A DNA stretch of 64,000 nt from Gayadomonas joobiniege G7 (GCF_000300815.1 NZ_AMRX01000003.1:124001-188000); one strand, 5' to 3'; positions 28,958 to 39,785 are shown, numbered from the stretch's first letter. Translations and numbers: made by a program. The notes: a model not told the origin generated them from the letters alone.

Positions 28958-29770
28958 TTGATCTTTACAATAATTGGTGCCGGTTGGTTAGGTCATCCGC
29001 TTGCTTTGCAGCTACATAAAGCGGGGCATCAAATAAAAACCACCACTCGAGATGAAACTAAACGACGAGGTTTAATTCAACAGGGCTTAGCCTGCGAGCA
29101 GTTATCACTGCAGGCGGATACTGACTTTACCGCGCCAGTATTTGCCGAACTAATGCAAACCGACTGTTTGATCATCACTTTGCCACCCGGCATTCGTCAT
29201 GGCAAAGGAGAAGCTTATTTAACAATTATCAAAAGCTTGCTGGCGGTCGCTGATAAAAAAAAGGTGGCAAAAGTATTATTGACTTCATCAAGCGGGGTTT
29301 ACCCTGAACAGGATAAGTGGATGGATGAGGAAGCTGCTTTCCCACATAATGAAAAAGCGCGTTTATTGTTGGCTGCAGAATCTTTAGTTGCTGCACGACA
29401 AGGCGATTATCTTATTTGCCGTTTAACTGGGTTATTTGGCGGCCAGAGAGATCCCGCGCGTTTTGTTAAGCGCATGAGTCAGTTAAATAAACGGGCGATC
29501 GCTAATATGTTGCACCAAAAGGAAGCTGTCGCTGCTATTTATTTTTTATTACAACAAGAGATTAAAAACCAGTGTATTAATATTAGCAGCCAAATCCCAG
29601 TGACTAAGGTTGATTTTTACCAGGCTGCGATTGCCCGTTCTGATGTTACAACTGAATTGCCTCCGTTAGTTGACGGGGCAGTGGGGAAGTGTATTTCAAC
29701 GGCAAAGTTAGCTGGGCTTGGTTACTCTTTTATTTTTGCTGATGCAATTGCGGCGTTAGCAGCAGAATAA
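28958..29770 (+). CDS. NAD(P)-binding epimerase/reductase-like protein (YeeZ type)
   Basis: Extended short-chain dehydrogenase-like fold. N-terminal dinucleotide site FTIIGAGWLGHPLALQL, later LLTSSSGVYPEQ with the conserved serines, and LICRLTGLFGGQRDPARFVKR. It resembles E. coli YeeZ and related predicted nucleoside-sugar epimerases; the substrate is unknown. The start is TTG, supported by AAGGA upstream and by the GxGxxG motif beginning seven residues in. 270 aa. Confidence 0.82.
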   Translation: MIFTIIGAGWLGHPLALQLHKAGHQIKTTTRDETKRRGLIQQGLACEQLSLQADTDFTAPVFAELMQTDCLIITLPPGIRHGKGEAYLTIIKSLLAVADKKKVAKVLLTSSSGVYPEQDKWMDEEAAFPHNEKARLLLAAESLVAARQGDYLICRLTGLFGGQRDPARFVKRMSQLNKRAIANMLHQKEAVAAIYFLLQQEIKNQCINISSQIPVTKVDFYQAAIARSDVTTELPPLVDGAVGKCISTAKLAGLGYSFIFADAIAALAAE

Positions 29771-29792
29771 CAACTGCCACTAACGCTTGTGG

Positions 29793-32435
29793 TTATTGTA
29801 CTGGGCTACCGTATAAATCTATTTCGGTGATAGACCAGGTCTGTTTAGGGCTACCATTGGTTAATACAAAACGAATGTATTGAGCCGTTTTACCCAAAGT
29901 TTGATTAACTCGGCGTGGACTTGGTGATATGTCTTGAGCCACTCTTTCCCAGGTTTTTCCATCATCCGAAAACTCAATGTCAAATGAGCGTGCGCAACGC
30001 CAATTCCATTTTCGGCAATCCATTTCAACTTGGCTTATGTAGTATTTTTGTGGCAATTTGATTTGTAGCCACATGCCAATTTTTTGCAGTTCGCCACTAT
30101 CCCATTTACCCCAACCTGTTTTGCCGTCGACTAGATTTTTAAAACCTGTTGGATTATGGCTGGCGCTGAATTGCCACTGAGCTTTATTCGTCAGTTTGTG
30201 GCCATATTTTTGCTCTAATTCAGGCAAAGTCCAAGGGCTTCTACGTTGGTCGTTTTTACGCAATTCAGCAATTTGCTCGGCCGTGACCATGCTGGCTTGA
30301 TTGCCAAAGTTATTTCTAATATAGGTCAGCACGTCTGCAAGCCACAGGTCATCATTGCTGGCCAATGACGCCATGATAACACCAGCATAATTTTCACCTT
30401 CAATTGGACCCGTTAAACCATCTAAAGCAATACGCCCCAGCAAAGCTAGATTTCCCTGTACCCTGGGGTTGTTTTTAAATGAGGGGGCCAGCAAGCTGTT
30501 TCCTGCCGGGGTACCTAAACCATCTTTTCCGTGGCAGTTGGCACAAAGAGAATTAAAATGCTGTTGGCCGCGCTCAAGGGCCTCGGCCAAAGCTTTGTTG
30601 CCTTGCGCCAGTTTGGCTTTGGCTTGCTGCTCTTTAATTTGATACTGCATTGCCGTATCTATGGCTTTGACGCCTTTTTTGTTAGCATATCGGGCCAGTA
30701 CTTTGGTTCGAATTTGAGCTCTTTTATTTTCATCGGCCGCAACATAAAACGCTGACAATAAGATCTGTTGGGCAAGTTCTACATCTGCCTTTGGCAATAA
30801 TTTGAGCCAATGATCTATCATTTGCTGATTATTGTTATTGACCAGTTGTTCTGAAATACGCACTGCAGCAACCCGAACAACTGAACTGGCATCATTAAAA
30901 GCTTGCTCCAATAACGATTGATCAATGATGCCAAGGCCTTCTAATGTCCACAGGGCATGTAGGCGAGCGAGCGGTTCGTTATGCGTACGAGCCATGGTTT
31001 TTAAATCTGGCACTATGCTGTGATCGCCGGCTAATACCATAAGTTTTTGTGCATTTAACCGCCACCATTGATTTGGGTGGGATAAGTAGCTAACTAACTC
31101 TGCAGGTGACTTTTGATACAACCTAGGTTGTTCTCCGCGTTCAACACCGGGTTTGGTAACACGATAAATACGCCCCCGTCCTGTGATGTCATCTAAACCA
31201 AATTTTTCTATAATTTGGCGTAGATATGATCCGGGTTTGGTCCAGTTTCCTTCTTGAATAATACCACGGTACATATCAACTAAATAAAGGGTGCCATCAG
31301 GGCCTGTTTCACTCCAGACTGGGCGAAAAGCACTGTCGGTTGAGGCAATAAACTCTTTTTTCTGAGATTGATAAGGGTGGCTGATCACTGAATACCCATC
31401 ATGGCGAGTGATTTCAGCGCGGCGGATCAGGTGACCAACTGGCTCGGGAGCAATATAGTTGCCATATAGTTCAGGTAGTTTATCACCGAGGTAAATGCTC
31501 TGGCCTGCGATACCTGTGAACCTATCTAAAGTATTGTCGTCTCTTAATCTAGGCAAACCACCTTGCACATCTGGAATATGCTCAATTGGGAAGATTTCAT
31601 TAAAGCCGTCAGTTGTTTCGCCTTTGACTGGAATACCGCCATAAACGGTTGGAAATTGAAAGCTAAATACAGGCTCCTCTGCGCCCGCGGCTGAATAATA
31701 TAAACGCCCCTCTGCATCCTGACCTAGACCCCATTGGCCGCCACCAAAACGCATGTTTTCGGCTATCACTTTGTCGCCCTGAATTTTATATCTACGGTTT
31801 GTATAGGTGACGTATATCCAGTTATCGATTCCCCAAATTAACCCACTGGGTTGGTGTTCCAAGTTGCCGCCTCTTTTGCCACCTTTAAAAGCGATTGATT
31901 TTTTGTCAGCTACCCCATCACCATCAGTATCCTCCAGCAATAAAATATCGAAGGTATTGGTTTCGCGAACTAAAATTCGTCCATCTTCTAATGGCAATAT
32001 CATTCTGGGTAGCAGGAGTCCATCGGCAAAAATAGTATACTTATCCATGGTGCCGTCGTTGTCGCTATCAATCAGTCGCTTGATCCGGCTAGTGGCTTGC
32101 ATCTGCCCTTTGCCATCTAAATCTTGCATGTAGGTTAACATTTCAGCGACGTACATACGGCCATTGCCGTCGAAGGTTGCGAGTACAGGTTCTTCAACCA
32201 TAGGTTCGTGGGCGACTAGCTCCATGATATAGCCATCTTGAAGTTGCATTGTGGCTAAAGAGTCTTGTGGTGTTAAACCCTTAATAGGGCCACGCTCGTG
32301 TTTTTGATGATAGGCAGCACTATGCCCACCCGTATGTGTTTGAGCGCTGCCAGAATCTGTTATCTGCTGGTTCTGGCAGCCAATCTGTGCAGAAATGGCC
32401 AGCACTAAACTAATGGTAAAAACGATTTTTTTCAT
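29793..32435 (-). CDS. Lipoprotein with dehydrogenase propeller, cytochrome c and discoidin-like domain
   Basis: An 880-residue exported multidomain protein. Signal peptide with lipobox IGC (about Cys20). Residues about 50-420 form a six-bladed sugar-dehydrogenase-like propeller of the Pirellula/Verrucomicrobium membrane-bound dehydrogenase type (FDGNGRMYVAEM, DSDNDGTMDKYTIF, DTDGDGVADKK). HEAT-like repeats follow (about 430-590), then a cytochrome c domain with heme motif CANCH near residue 630 and a C-terminal F5/8 type C-like domain (about 755-880; WKWNWRCARSF-type core). Likely a periplasm-facing redox enzyme acting on a sugar or polysaccharide; the real substrate is unknown. Single-gene unit. 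Confidence 0.85.
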   Translation of the reverse strand: MKKIVFTISLVLAISAQIGCQNQQITDSGSAQTHTGGHSAAYHQKHERGPIKGLTPQDSLATMQLQDGYIMELVAHEPMVEEPVLATFDGNGRMYVAEMLTYMQDLDGKGQMQATSRIKRLIDSDNDGTMDKYTIFADGLLLPRMILPLEDGRILVRETNTFDILLLEDTDGDGVADKKSIAFKGGKRGGNLEHQPSGLIWGIDNWIYVTYTNRRYKIQGDKVIAENMRFGGGQWGLGQDAEGRLYYSAAGAEEPVFSFQFPTVYGGIPVKGETTDGFNEIFPIEHIPDVQGGLPRLRDDNTLDRFTGIAGQSIYLGDKLPELYGNYIAPEPVGHLIRRAEITRHDGYSVISHPYQSQKKEFIASTDSAFRPVWSETGPDGTLYLVDMYRGIIQEGNWTKPGSYLRQIIEKFGLDDITGRGRIYRVTKPGVERGEQPRLYQKSPAELVSYLSHPNQWWRLNAQKLMVLAGDHSIVPDLKTMARTHNEPLARLHALWTLEGLGIIDQSLLEQAFNDASSVVRVAAVRISEQLVNNNNQQMIDHWLKLLPKADVELAQQILLSAFYVAADENKRAQIRTKVLARYANKKGVKAIDTAMQYQIKEQQAKAKLAQGNKALAEALERGQQHFNSLCANCHGKDGLGTPAGNSLLAPSFKNNPRVQGNLALLGRIALDGLTGPIEGENYAGVIMASLASNDDLWLADVLTYIRNNFGNQASMVTAEQIAELRKNDQRRSPWTLPELEQKYGHKLTNKAQWQFSASHNPTGFKNLVDGKTGWGKWDSGELQKIGMWLQIKLPQKYYISQVEMDCRKWNWRCARSFDIEFSDDGKTWERVAQDISPSPRRVNQTLGKTAQYIRFVLTNGSPKQTWSITEIDLYGSPVQ

Positions 32436-32558
32436 TATTGTTTCTCAGTGACTATGATATATATGAAGCGTTTAATAAACAGATGTTAGTTTGATTTTAT
32501 GTTAATTGAATAAAGTTAACAATGTTTGATGGGGTTTTTTAACAATAGATACGATAAT

Positions 32559-32588
32559 AACGCTCAATTTAAAAAATTGAGCGTTTTA
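32559..32588 (-). terminator. Hairpin terminator candidate after the GS-hydroquinone reductase gene
   Basis: AACGCTCAATTT (32559-32570) and AAATTGAGCGTT (32574-32585) form a perfect 12-bp stem with a three-base loop just after the minus-strand stop. The downstream T-run on the minus strand is weak. Confidence 0.6.
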
Positions 32589-32590
32589 AC

Positions 32591-33550
32591 CTAAATTAAA
32601 TCACGGTTATGGGGGTGGTTTAGATTTAATACTGGGCCTGCCGGAATGATTTGAGTGGGATTGATCTGTTTGTGACTGTAATAATAGTGGCATTTTATGT
32701 GGTCAAAATTAACAGTTTCACGAATATCCTTGTATTGATATAACTCACGTAAATAATTTTGCAGATTAGGGTAATCGGCAATGCGTTTTAGATTACATTT
32801 AAAATGATTGACATATACAGCATCAAATCGAATCAAGGTTGTAAATAATCGCCAATCGGCTTCTGTGAGCCTGTCATCAACAAGATAACGGCTTTCCGAC
32901 AGTCTTAATTCAATATTATCTAGCGCATTAAAAAGTTCAGTCACTGCATCTAAATAGGCGGTTTGAGTAGTTGCAAAACCCGCTTTATAAACGCCATTAT
33001 TAATTTTATGGTAAACAAAATCATTAATTTGGTCTATGTTATGGCGTAGCTCGGTCGGATAAAAATCCTCTTGGTTATTGGTGATATGATTAAAGGCGGA
33101 ATTAAAAATCCGCATAATTTCACTCGACTCATTGTTTACAATGGTCTGTTCTTTTTTATCCCATAAAACAGGCACAGTCACTCGAGTGGTGATCTCAGGA
33201 TTGGTTTTGGTATAAAGCTGATGTAAATAATCTAATTGGTAAAGCTTATCACCAGTCGCGCCTGGATAGTGCTCGAAGCTCCAACCTTGAGCTAACATTT
33301 TAGGGTTGACTACAGAGACGCTGATATGAGACTCAAGTGATTTAAGCTGACGCATGATCAAGGCCCTGTGTGCCCATGGACAAGCAAGTGACACATATAA
33401 ATGATAACGGCCAGACTCGGCAGAAAATTGATCACTGTGACTGGTACTAATTGTTTTTCTAAATTGAGATTCTGAACGAACAAATTTACCACCGTGGCTT
33501 TTGGTATCATACCATTGGTCATGCCATTGCCCATCTATTAACAAGCCCAT
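32591..33550 (-). CDS. yqjG: Glutathionyl-hydroquinone reductase (Xi-class GST)
   Basis: Reduces glutathionyl-hydroquinones with a second glutathione. The Xi-class catalytic motif CPWAHR is present with Cys57 (SLACPWAHRALIMR), followed by VSVVNPKMLAQGWSF and the C-terminal helical domain containing EADWRLFTTLIRFDAVYV. 319 aa against 328 in E. coli YqjG. Divergent from the peroxiredoxin-glutaredoxin gene, suggesting a shared thiol-stress region. Confidence 0.9.
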   Translation of the reverse strand: MGLLIDGQWHDQWYDTKSHGGKFVRSESQFRKTISTSHSDQFSAESGRYHLYVSLACPWAHRALIMRQLKSLESHISVSVVNPKMLAQGWSFEHYPGATGDKLYQLDYLHQLYTKTNPEITTRVTVPVLWDKKEQTIVNNESSEIMRIFNSAFNHITNNQEDFYPTELRHNIDQINDFVYHKINNGVYKAGFATTQTAYLDAVTELFNALDNIELRLSESRYLVDDRLTEADWRLFTTLIRFDAVYVNHFKCNLKRIADYPNLQNYLRELYQYKDIRETVNFDHIKCHYYYSHKQINPTQIIPAGPVLNLNHPHNRDLI

Positions 33551-33695
33551 ACTATCACCTTAATTCCTGTTGAAAAATTCCTAATCGGTATTTTCGATTA
33601 AACAAAATACTTTTACTGACTTTAAATTATCATCATTTAGCTCAATACTAATACTGTGTTCAACGCAGATAGTTTACTTAAATCAGGAGAATAAG

Positions 33696-34427
33696 ATGTT
33701 AGTCAATAAAGAAGGTTCTAGAGTTCCAAGTGTTGAGTTTGTTGTTAAAGCTGAAGAAGGTTTTAAGCACGTAAAGTCAGATGATATTTTTAATAATCGT
33801 ACGGTCATTGTTTTTTCATTACCAGGCGCTTTTACGCCAACTTGTTCATCGACTCACTTGCCTCGCTATAACCAGTTAGCGGATGTGTTTAAGCAACAGG
33901 GTGTTGACGAAATTTTATGTGTATCTGTTAATGATACTTTTGTAATGAATGCTTGGGCAGCCGACCAGGAAGCCGATAAAGTCACTTTGATCCCTGACGG
34001 CAATGGCGAGTTTACTGATAAAATGGGCATGTTAGTTGACAAAGCAGATTTAGGTTTTGGTAAACGTAGCTGGCGTTATGCAATGTTAGTTAAAGACGGC
34101 GTTATTGATAAAATGTTTATTGAACCAGAAGTTGAAGGCGACCCGTTTGAAGTGTCTGACGCCGATACAATGCTGAAATATATCGCACCGGATTTAGCCG
34201 TTCCTAAGTCTGTTAGCTTGTTCACTAAACCAGGATGTCCTTTCTGTGCGAAAGCGAAAAAGTTATTGTCTGACAATGGCTATCAGTATGAAGAAATTTT
34301 GCTCGGTGACAGCATTGGTTTAACCAGCTTAAAAGCCGTTTCTGGCCGCGACACTGTTCCACAAGTTTTTATTGATGGTCAGCACATTGGCGGTAGTGAC
34401 GATTTAGAAGCTTATTTTGCTAAATAA
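33696..34427 (+). CDS. Peroxiredoxin-glutaredoxin fusion (glutathione-dependent peroxidase)
   Basis: Hybrid Prx5 enzyme. Residues 1-165 are a peroxiredoxin with peroxidatic Cys50 in PGAFTPTCSSTHLP. Residues about 168-243 are a glutaredoxin with CPFC (C181, C184) and the GSH-binding TVPQVFIDG and GGSDDLE motifs. The glutaredoxin domain recycles the peroxidase with glutathione, as in the Haemophilus and Chromatium proteins of this kind. GGAG precedes the ATG. 243 aa, complete. Confidence 0.95.
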   Translation: MLVNKEGSRVPSVEFVVKAEEGFKHVKSDDIFNNRTVIVFSLPGAFTPTCSSTHLPRYNQLADVFKQQGVDEILCVSVNDTFVMNAWAADQEADKVTLIPDGNGEFTDKMGMLVDKADLGFGKRSWRYAMLVKDGVIDKMFIEPEVEGDPFEVSDADTMLKYIAPDLAVPKSVSLFTKPGCPFCAKAKKLLSDNGYQYEEILLGDSIGLTSLKAVSGRDTVPQVFIDGQHIGGSDDLEAYFAK

Positions 34428-34444
34428 AGTCAATGAGTAAAGAT

Positions 34445-34474
34445 AAAAAGCCGGCTGGTCTAACCGGCTTTTTG
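34445..34474. terminator. Bidirectional terminator between prx-grx and folD
   Basis: AAAAAGCCGG (34445-34454) and CCGGCTTTTT (34464-34473), perfect 10-bp stem with A and T flanks, between convergent genes. Confidence 0.9.
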
Positions 34475-34504
34475 AACTGGGGTCGGCTTTCACGCCTGAT
34501 AATG

Positions 34505-35368
34505 TTAGCAGGCCGCAGCTTCTCGTTTTTCGCACGCCAGCAAAGTATTCTCAATTAACTTAGCAACTGTCATAGGGCCAACACCGCCCGGCACAGGAGT
34601 AATAAAGCCAGCTCGTTCTGCGGCTTTATTAAATTCTACATCACCGACTAAGGTGCCATCTTGCTGCCGATTAATACCAACATCAATCACAATGGCCCCA
34701 GGTTTGATCCACTCACCCGGAATAAAACTCGCTTTACCAACAGCCACTACTAAAATATCTGCGCGTCGTACGTGATTTTCTAAATCTTTCGTAAATCTGT
34801 GAGTGACAGTTGTGGTGCAGCCAGCTAATAATAACTCTAGGGACATTGGGCGACCGACAATATTGGACGCACCAACCACAACGGCTTCCGCGCCTGTGAT
34901 ATCTATTCCAGTGCTCTCGAGCAAGGTTATAATGCCAAAAGGTGTGCAAGGGCGCAGATAAGGAATACGCTGCGCAAGTCGACCGATATTGTATGGATGA
35001 AAACCATCAACGTCTTTTTCAGGCGCGATGCGTTCAATAATAGATGTCGCATCTAACCCTGCTGGTAACGGCAGCTGTACTAAAATACCATCTATCTCTG
35101 GATCTTCGTTTAGAGCATCAACCTGAGCGAGTAATTCTTGCTGACTGGTCGTTGCTGGTAGGTCAAATGATTTTGATACAAAGCCGACTTGCTCACAAGA
35201 GCGACGTTTGTTGTTGACATAAACTTGTGAGGCCGGATCGGCTCCCACTAATACTACAGCGAGTCCGGGCGCTCGTTTGCCTTCGGCGAGCCGTTTGTCC
35301 ACTGCAATTTTTACTTGTTGTTTTACCGATTGAGCAATGCTTTTTCCATCAATAATTTGCGCTGTCAT
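34505..35368 (-). CDS. folD: Methylenetetrahydrofolate dehydrogenase/cyclohydrolase FolD
   Basis: Bifunctional one-carbon enzyme. N-terminal [19 protein letters not shown] with the active Lys, [28 protein letters not shown], the NAD(P)-site [14 protein letters not shown] and closing [13 protein letters not shown]. 287 aa, full length. Confidence 0.97.
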   Translation of the reverse strand: MTAQIIDGKSIAQSVKQQVKIAVDKRLAEGKRAPGLAVVLVGADPASQVYVNNKRRSCEQVGFVSKSFDLPATTSQQELLAQVDALNEDPEIDGILVQLPLPAGLDATSIIERIAPEKDVDGFHPYNIGRLAQRIPYLRPCTPFGIITLLESTGIDITGAEAVVVGASNIVGRPMSLELLLAGCTTTVTHRFTKDLENHVRRADILVVAVGKASFIPGEWIKPGAIVIDVGINRQQDGTLVGDVEFNKAAERAGFITPVPGGVGPMTVAKLIENTLLACEKREAAAC

Positions 35369-35431
35369 GTATCTGTCTTCTCTATATCAGGCGTTGGCCG
35401 AAAATGGGTATATGGTACACGATTTTATTTT

Positions 35432-38014
35432 TTATTCAGCTTGTTGTTTCAGCAAATATAAAAAGTCGAGTGCTTGTTTGGCTGTCATATTATCTGGGTC
35501 ACAATTTTTTATATGATTGACTATTGGATGCTCTGGCTGTGGCATTGGGTTTAATTCGCCTTGAGCTGCGGTATCTGGTTCTTTGCTTAAGGTTTTGTTA
35601 TTTTCTAATTGATGCAGTTTTTGTTTAGCCAGATGAATCACATTTTGTGATACCCCAGCCAACTTAGCGACTTGAAGGCCGAACGAGCGATTGGCGCTGC
35701 CTTCTTTGACTGAGTGCATAAACGTAATGTGATCGCCTTCTTCAACTGCATCTAAATGTAGGTTTATTACGGCTGGGTAGTCGTCTGCGAGTTGCGTCAT
35801 TTCAAAATAATGAGTTGCAAACAAAGTGTAAGCTTTTACCGATTTGGCTAACTCAACTGCCACCGCCCAAGCTAACGATAAACCATCATAAGTGCTAGTG
35901 CCACGGCCAATTTCATCCATTAAAATTAGACTATCGGCACTGGCATTATTTAAAATATTTGCCGTTTCAGTCATTTCAACCATAAAAGTAGAGCGGCCAC
36001 TAGCCAGATCGTCTGACGCACCGATTCGCGTAAAAATTCTATCAATAGGACCAATAACCGCAGTGGCAGCTGGTACATAACTGCCAATATAAGCCATAAT
36101 GCAAATTAAGGCAGCCTGGCGCATGTAAGTTGATTTACCGCCCATATTCGGGCCGGTAATAATCTGTAAGCGCCGCTCCTCTGTGCAGCTAAGTGGGTTT
36201 GCAATAAAAGGTTCACTGCTTAATTGCTCAACAACAGGGTGGCGGCCTTCGGTAATTTCAATGCCGCGACTCTGGCTATATTCGGGGCGAACATAATTAT
36301 GGATGAGGGCAATTTGTGCCAAGTTATTTAATACATCCAGCTGCGCGACTAAGTCGGTTAATTCTTGCAGCTCGCTAATATGAGGCTCAAAAAAACAAAA
36401 GAGTTGTTCGTAAAGTTGTTTTTCCAGTGCTAATGCTTTGCTTTGGGCTGTTAGTACTTTATCTTCTAGAGCTTTTAGCTCTGGCGTAATAAAACGCTCT
36501 GCATTTTTTAAAGTTTGTCTTCGAGTATATTCAACGGGTGCATTTTGTGCTTGCGCTCGGCTAATTTCTATATAAAAACCATGAACCTTGTTATAGCTTA
36601 CTTTCAAAGTATTCAGTCCAGTGCGTTCACGTTCGCGCTGTTCAATTTGCTGAAGCGTTTCTTGGGCACCCGAACTCAACCGCCTTAATTCGTCTAATTC
36701 TTCGTTGTAGCCTTCAGCTAGCACCCCCCCGTCTCTAACGACAACGGGTGGGTTGTCAACGATTGCCTGAGTCAATAGCTGATAGAGTTTGGGAAAGGTA
36801 TTAATTGTGTCTTGGTAGCGAATTAATATTGGGTTTTGGGTAAAAGCTAAGCTGTCTTTGATGCTGGGTAGACAGCCAAGCGCCGAGCGCAAGCGCGAAA
36901 AATCACGTGGCCGAGCACTGCCAAGGGCAATTCTCGTGACTATGCGTTCAATATCGCCTACTTGTTGAAAATTTTGACGTAATTCTTGATAAATATCTGC
37001 CTCTAATAAGCTTTCTATCACATCAAGCCGCTGTTCTAATATTTGCCTATCTCTAATTGGCTGCACCAACCAGCGCTGTAATAGGCGGGCTGCCATTGGT
37101 GTGGCTGTTTGATCTAGGATATCAAATAGCGATTGACCTTTAGCACCTGATAAACTTTGTATGATCTCTAAATTGCGTAAGCTAATCGCATCCAGATAAA
37201 CTTTGTCATCTAACCGTATGACTTGCAGACCACGTAAATGCGGGATAGCTGATTTTTGAGTATCCTTGATATATTGTAATATAGCGCCAGCTGCCCCTAC
37301 GCCGGCGTGATTTTGCTCAATTCCAAAACCTGTTAGATCCCGCGTTTTAAATTGACGACAAAGTTGACGCGCTGCGGTATCGCTTGCAAAATCCCATTCC
37401 GGACGCCTTTTAAGCCCTTTAATGCTTTCAATTAAATCAAGTTGAGCAAAAGTATCCGGATATAAAAGCTCGGCTGGCTGCCACTGCTGTAAAATGGCTT
37501 GCAATTGCTCACGAGAAGCTAATTGCCCAACTGCAAAACGACCAGATGTTATATCTAAACTGGCAATACCAAACTGTGCTTTACCCGTTTCAACAACGGC
37601 CATTAATAAGTTATCTCGGCGACCTTCTAATAAAGATTCTTCGGTAATGGTTGCTGGAGTTAATACCCGCACTACTTTTCGTTCAACCGGACCCTTGCTA
37701 GTCGCTGGATCGCCAATTTGCTCACAAATGGCAACCGATTCACCCAATTCGACTAAACGCGCTAAATAATTGTCGACTGCGTGGTAAGGCACGCCAGCCA
37801 TTGGAATTGGGGTACCTGCTGTTTTTCCTCTATGGGTTAACGAAATATCTATCAGTTCAGCCGCCTTCTTAGCATCATCAAAAAAGAGCTCATAAAAGTC
37901 ACCCATCCGGTAAAATACTAAAATATCTTTGTATTCGGATTTTATTGTTAAATACTGGCGCATCATTGGGGTGTGTTGACTCAGCGACTGTTCTGAATAA
38001 ATATCTGTATGCAT
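35432..38014 (-). CDS. mutS: DNA mismatch repair protein MutS
   Basis: Mismatch recognition ATPase. The mismatch-contacting [18 protein letters not shown] motif (Phe-Xaa-Glu) lies near residue 35, Walker A is GPNMGGKST and Walker [17 protein letters not shown], with the C-terminal helix-turn-helix and a short tail. I set the start at 38014 (MHTDIYSEQ), giving 860 aa, because the longer frame opening at 38083 would run into the divergent pncC gene and adds an unmatched 23-residue stretch. Confidence 0.95.
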   Translation of the reverse strand: MHTDIYSEQSLSQHTPMMRQYLTIKSEYKDILVFYRMGDFYELFFDDAKKAAELIDISLTHRGKTAGTPIPMAGVPYHAVDNYLARLVELGESVAICEQIGDPATSKGPVERKVVRVLTPATITEESLLEGRRDNLLMAVVETGKAQFGIASLDITSGRFAVGQLASREQLQAILQQWQPAELLYPDTFAQLDLIESIKGLKRRPEWDFASDTAARQLCRQFKTRDLTGFGIEQNHAGVGAAGAILQYIKDTQKSAIPHLRGLQVIRLDDKVYLDAISLRNLEIIQSLSGAKGQSLFDILDQTATPMAARLLQRWLVQPIRDRQILEQRLDVIESLLEADIYQELRQNFQQVGDIERIVTRIALGSARPRDFSRLRSALGCLPSIKDSLAFTQNPILIRYQDTINTFPKLYQLLTQAIVDNPPVVVRDGGVLAEGYNEELDELRRLSSGAQETLQQIEQRERERTGLNTLKVSYNKVHGFYIEISRAQAQNAPVEYTRRQTLKNAERFITPELKALEDKVLTAQSKALALEKQLYEQLFCFFEPHISELQELTDLVAQLDVLNNLAQIALIHNYVRPEYSQSRGIEITEGRHPVVEQLSSEPFIANPLSCTEERRLQIITGPNMGGKSTYMRQAALICIMAYIGSYVPAATAVIGPIDRIFTRIGASDDLASGRSTFMVEMTETANILNNASADSLILMDEIGRGTSTYDGLSLAWAVAVELAKSVKAYTLFATHYFEMTQLADDYPAVINLHLDAVEEGDHITFMHSVKEGSANRSFGLQVAKLAGVSQNVIHLAKQKLHQLENNKTLSKEPDTAAQGELNPMPQPEHPIVNHIKNCDPDNMTAKQALDFLYLLKQQAE

Positions 38015-38049
38015 AAAGGTTCTATTTGGCCGAAAGGAGAATTTTAAAC

Positions 38050-38559
38050 ATGTTAAGCCAATCGATTTTAAACGGCTCAACACAATGTGGCGCTATTTTA
38101 ACGCAATATGGGCTATCAATTGCAACTGCAGAATCATGCACCGGTGGTGGGATTGCTTATGCTCTCACCGAAATCGCCGGTAGTTCAGCTTATTTTAAAC
38201 AATCCGTTGTGACCTACAGCAATCAGGCAAAACAAGATCGTTTGCAAGTTAATGCAGCAACTTTGCAAAAATATGGTGCGGTGAGTGAGCAAACAGTGAG
38301 TGAAATGGCTATGGGATTGTATCAATTAAGCCACTGTGACCTTGCGCTAGTGACCAGCGGAATTGCTGGGCCGGGTGGAGCAACGGCTGACAAACCTGTT
38401 GGGTTAGTGCATTTTGCTTGGTTGTGGCAAGGAGAACAGTTGAGCTTATCTGCTGAAGTTTTTAGCGGGAATCGCAGCCAAGTTAGATCCAATGCAATTG
38501 AATATGCGTTGAATAGAGCGCATCATTTATTAAAAAATTATACAGCAAATAAAACTTGA
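38050..38559 (+). CDS. pncC: Nicotinamide-nucleotide amidase PncC (CinA C-terminal domain)
   Basis: Deamidates NMN to NaMN in the pyridine nucleotide cycle. Stand-alone CinA C-terminal domain: [21 protein letters not shown] with catalytic Ser29, [30 protein letters not shown]. Start ATG 38050 behind AAGGAG, 169 aa; a TTG eight codons upstream is less likely. It sits directly before recA, as in E. coli, and is divergent from mutS. Confidence 0.93.
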   Translation: MLSQSILNGSTQCGAILTQYGLSIATAESCTGGGIAYALTEIAGSSAYFKQSVVTYSNQAKQDRLQVNAATLQKYGAVSEQTVSEMAMGLYQLSHCDLALVTSGIAGPGGATADKPVGLVHFAWLWQGEQLSLSAEVFSGNRSQVRSNAIEYALNRAHHLLKNYTANKT

Positions 38560-38583
38560 TACTGTATGGTTAACCAGTATACT
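38556..38583 (+). promoter_or_regulatory. SOS-controlled recA promoter with LexA box
   Basis: TTGATA (-35, 38556-38561), 16-bp spacer, TATACT (-10, 38578-38583). The spacer contains the LexA site TACTGTATGGTTAACCAGTA (38560-38579; CTG-N10-CAG). The -35 box overlaps the first half-site exactly as in E. coli recA. Confidence 0.9.
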
Positions 38584-38619
38584 TAGCAGAATTGAACGAT
38601 TTAAATGATGGAGTGAGCC

Positions 38620-39663
38620 ATGAGTGATAATAAACAAAAAGCCCTGAGTGCGGCACTTGGGCAAATAGAGCGCCAGTTTGGTAAAGGCTCTATTATGAAA
38701 CTAGGTGATAATCAGGCGCTAGATATTGAAAGTATTTCTACTGGCTCACTGAGCTTAGACATAGCGTTAGGAATTGGTGGTCTGCCTTGTGGTCGAGTGG
38801 TCGAAATTTTTGGCCCTGAATCTTCAGGTAAAACAACCTTAACATTAGAAACCATTGCCGAAGCGCAAAAAGCAGGTAAAACCTGTGCATTTATTGATGC
38901 AGAGCACGCCCTTGACCCCTTATATGCTGAAAAACTGGGTGTTAACATTGATGAATTATTGGTTTCACAGCCGGATACAGGTGAACAAGCGTTAGAAATA
39001 GCCGACATGCTGGTTCGTTCAGCGGCCGTTGATGTCATTATTGTTGACTCGGTTGCTGCGTTAACACCAAAAGCTGAAATCGAAGGGGATATGGGGGATT
39101 CACATGTTGGTTTGCAAGCCCGTTTAATGTCACAGGCACTGCGAAAATTAACAGCAAATATCAAAAAGTCGAATACTTTATGTATTTTTATCAACCAAAT
39201 TCGTATGAAAATTGGTGTGATGTTTGGTAACCCAGAAACCACAACAGGGGGTAATGCGTTAAAATTCTACTCATCTGTTCGTTTGGATATTCGCCGCACC
39301 GGTGCCATTAAAGACGGTGACGAAGTGACAGGTAGCGAGACGCGTGTAAAAGTGGTTAAAAACAAAGTTGCACCACCATTTAGACAAGCTGAATTCCAAA
39401 TTTTATATGGCCAAGGGATCTCTAAGCAGGGTGAGTTATTAGACCTTGGTGTAAAAGAAGGTTTAATTGACAAATCAGGTGCCTGGTACAGTTACCAAGG
39501 TAATCGCATCGGTCAAGGTAAATCCAACTGTATTAAATTTTTATTAGAAAACACAGCAATGGCAGATGAAATTGAGGGTATCTTACGTGACCGCTTGTTA
39601 CTTAAAACGAAAAAAGAACAAGTAGTGGAAGATGTTGCTAATGAACAGGATCAGGTTGAATAA
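38620..39663 (+). CDS. recA: Recombinase RecA
   Basis: Strand-exchange protein and SOS co-protease. Walker [15 protein letters not shown], loop L1 region with [22 protein letters not shown] start, L2 region [24 protein letters not shown] (partly), and the usual acidic C-terminus. 347 aa. Own SOS promoter and a terminator at the end. Confidence 0.98.
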   Translation: MSDNKQKALSAALGQIERQFGKGSIMKLGDNQALDIESISTGSLSLDIALGIGGLPCGRVVEIFGPESSGKTTLTLETIAEAQKAGKTCAFIDAEHALDPLYAEKLGVNIDELLVSQPDTGEQALEIADMLVRSAAVDVIIVDSVAALTPKAEIEGDMGDSHVGLQARLMSQALRKLTANIKKSNTLCIFINQIRMKIGVMFGNPETTTGGNALKFYSSVRLDIRRTGAIKDGDEVTGSETRVKVVKNKVAPPFRQAEFQILYGQGISKQGELLDLGVKEGLIDKSGAWYSYQGNRIGQGKSNCIKFLLENTAMADEIEGILRDRLLLKTKKEQVVEDVANEQDQVE

Positions 39664-39693
39664 ATTACAGCGCGTAAACGATTTATAACCTAA

Positions 39694-39722
39694 TAAAAAA
39701 CCGCCGTGTGGCGGTTTTTTAT
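39694..39722. terminator. recA terminator, symmetrical
   Basis: AAAAAACCGCC (39695-39705), GTGT loop, GGCGGTTTTTT (39710-39720). The A and T flanks make it functional in both directions, so it could also stop transcripts from the minus-strand 6S RNA promoter. Confidence 0.92.
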
Positions 39723-39785
39723 TATGAAGCATTTTTAGTTTTATTTAACTGAGCTCGAAGAAAAATAAGTTGTGTAAATCTACTG

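Noticed and set aside
33583-33599. Inverted repeat AATCG-N7-CGATT between the hydroquinone reductase and peroxiredoxin genes
   Set aside because: Five-base arms are too short to be significant in an AT-rich region, and no OxyR consensus was recognised.
38712-39242. A 176-codon minus-strand frame inside recA
   Set aside because: It is entirely antisense to the conserved recA coding sequence, a common codon-bias artefact.
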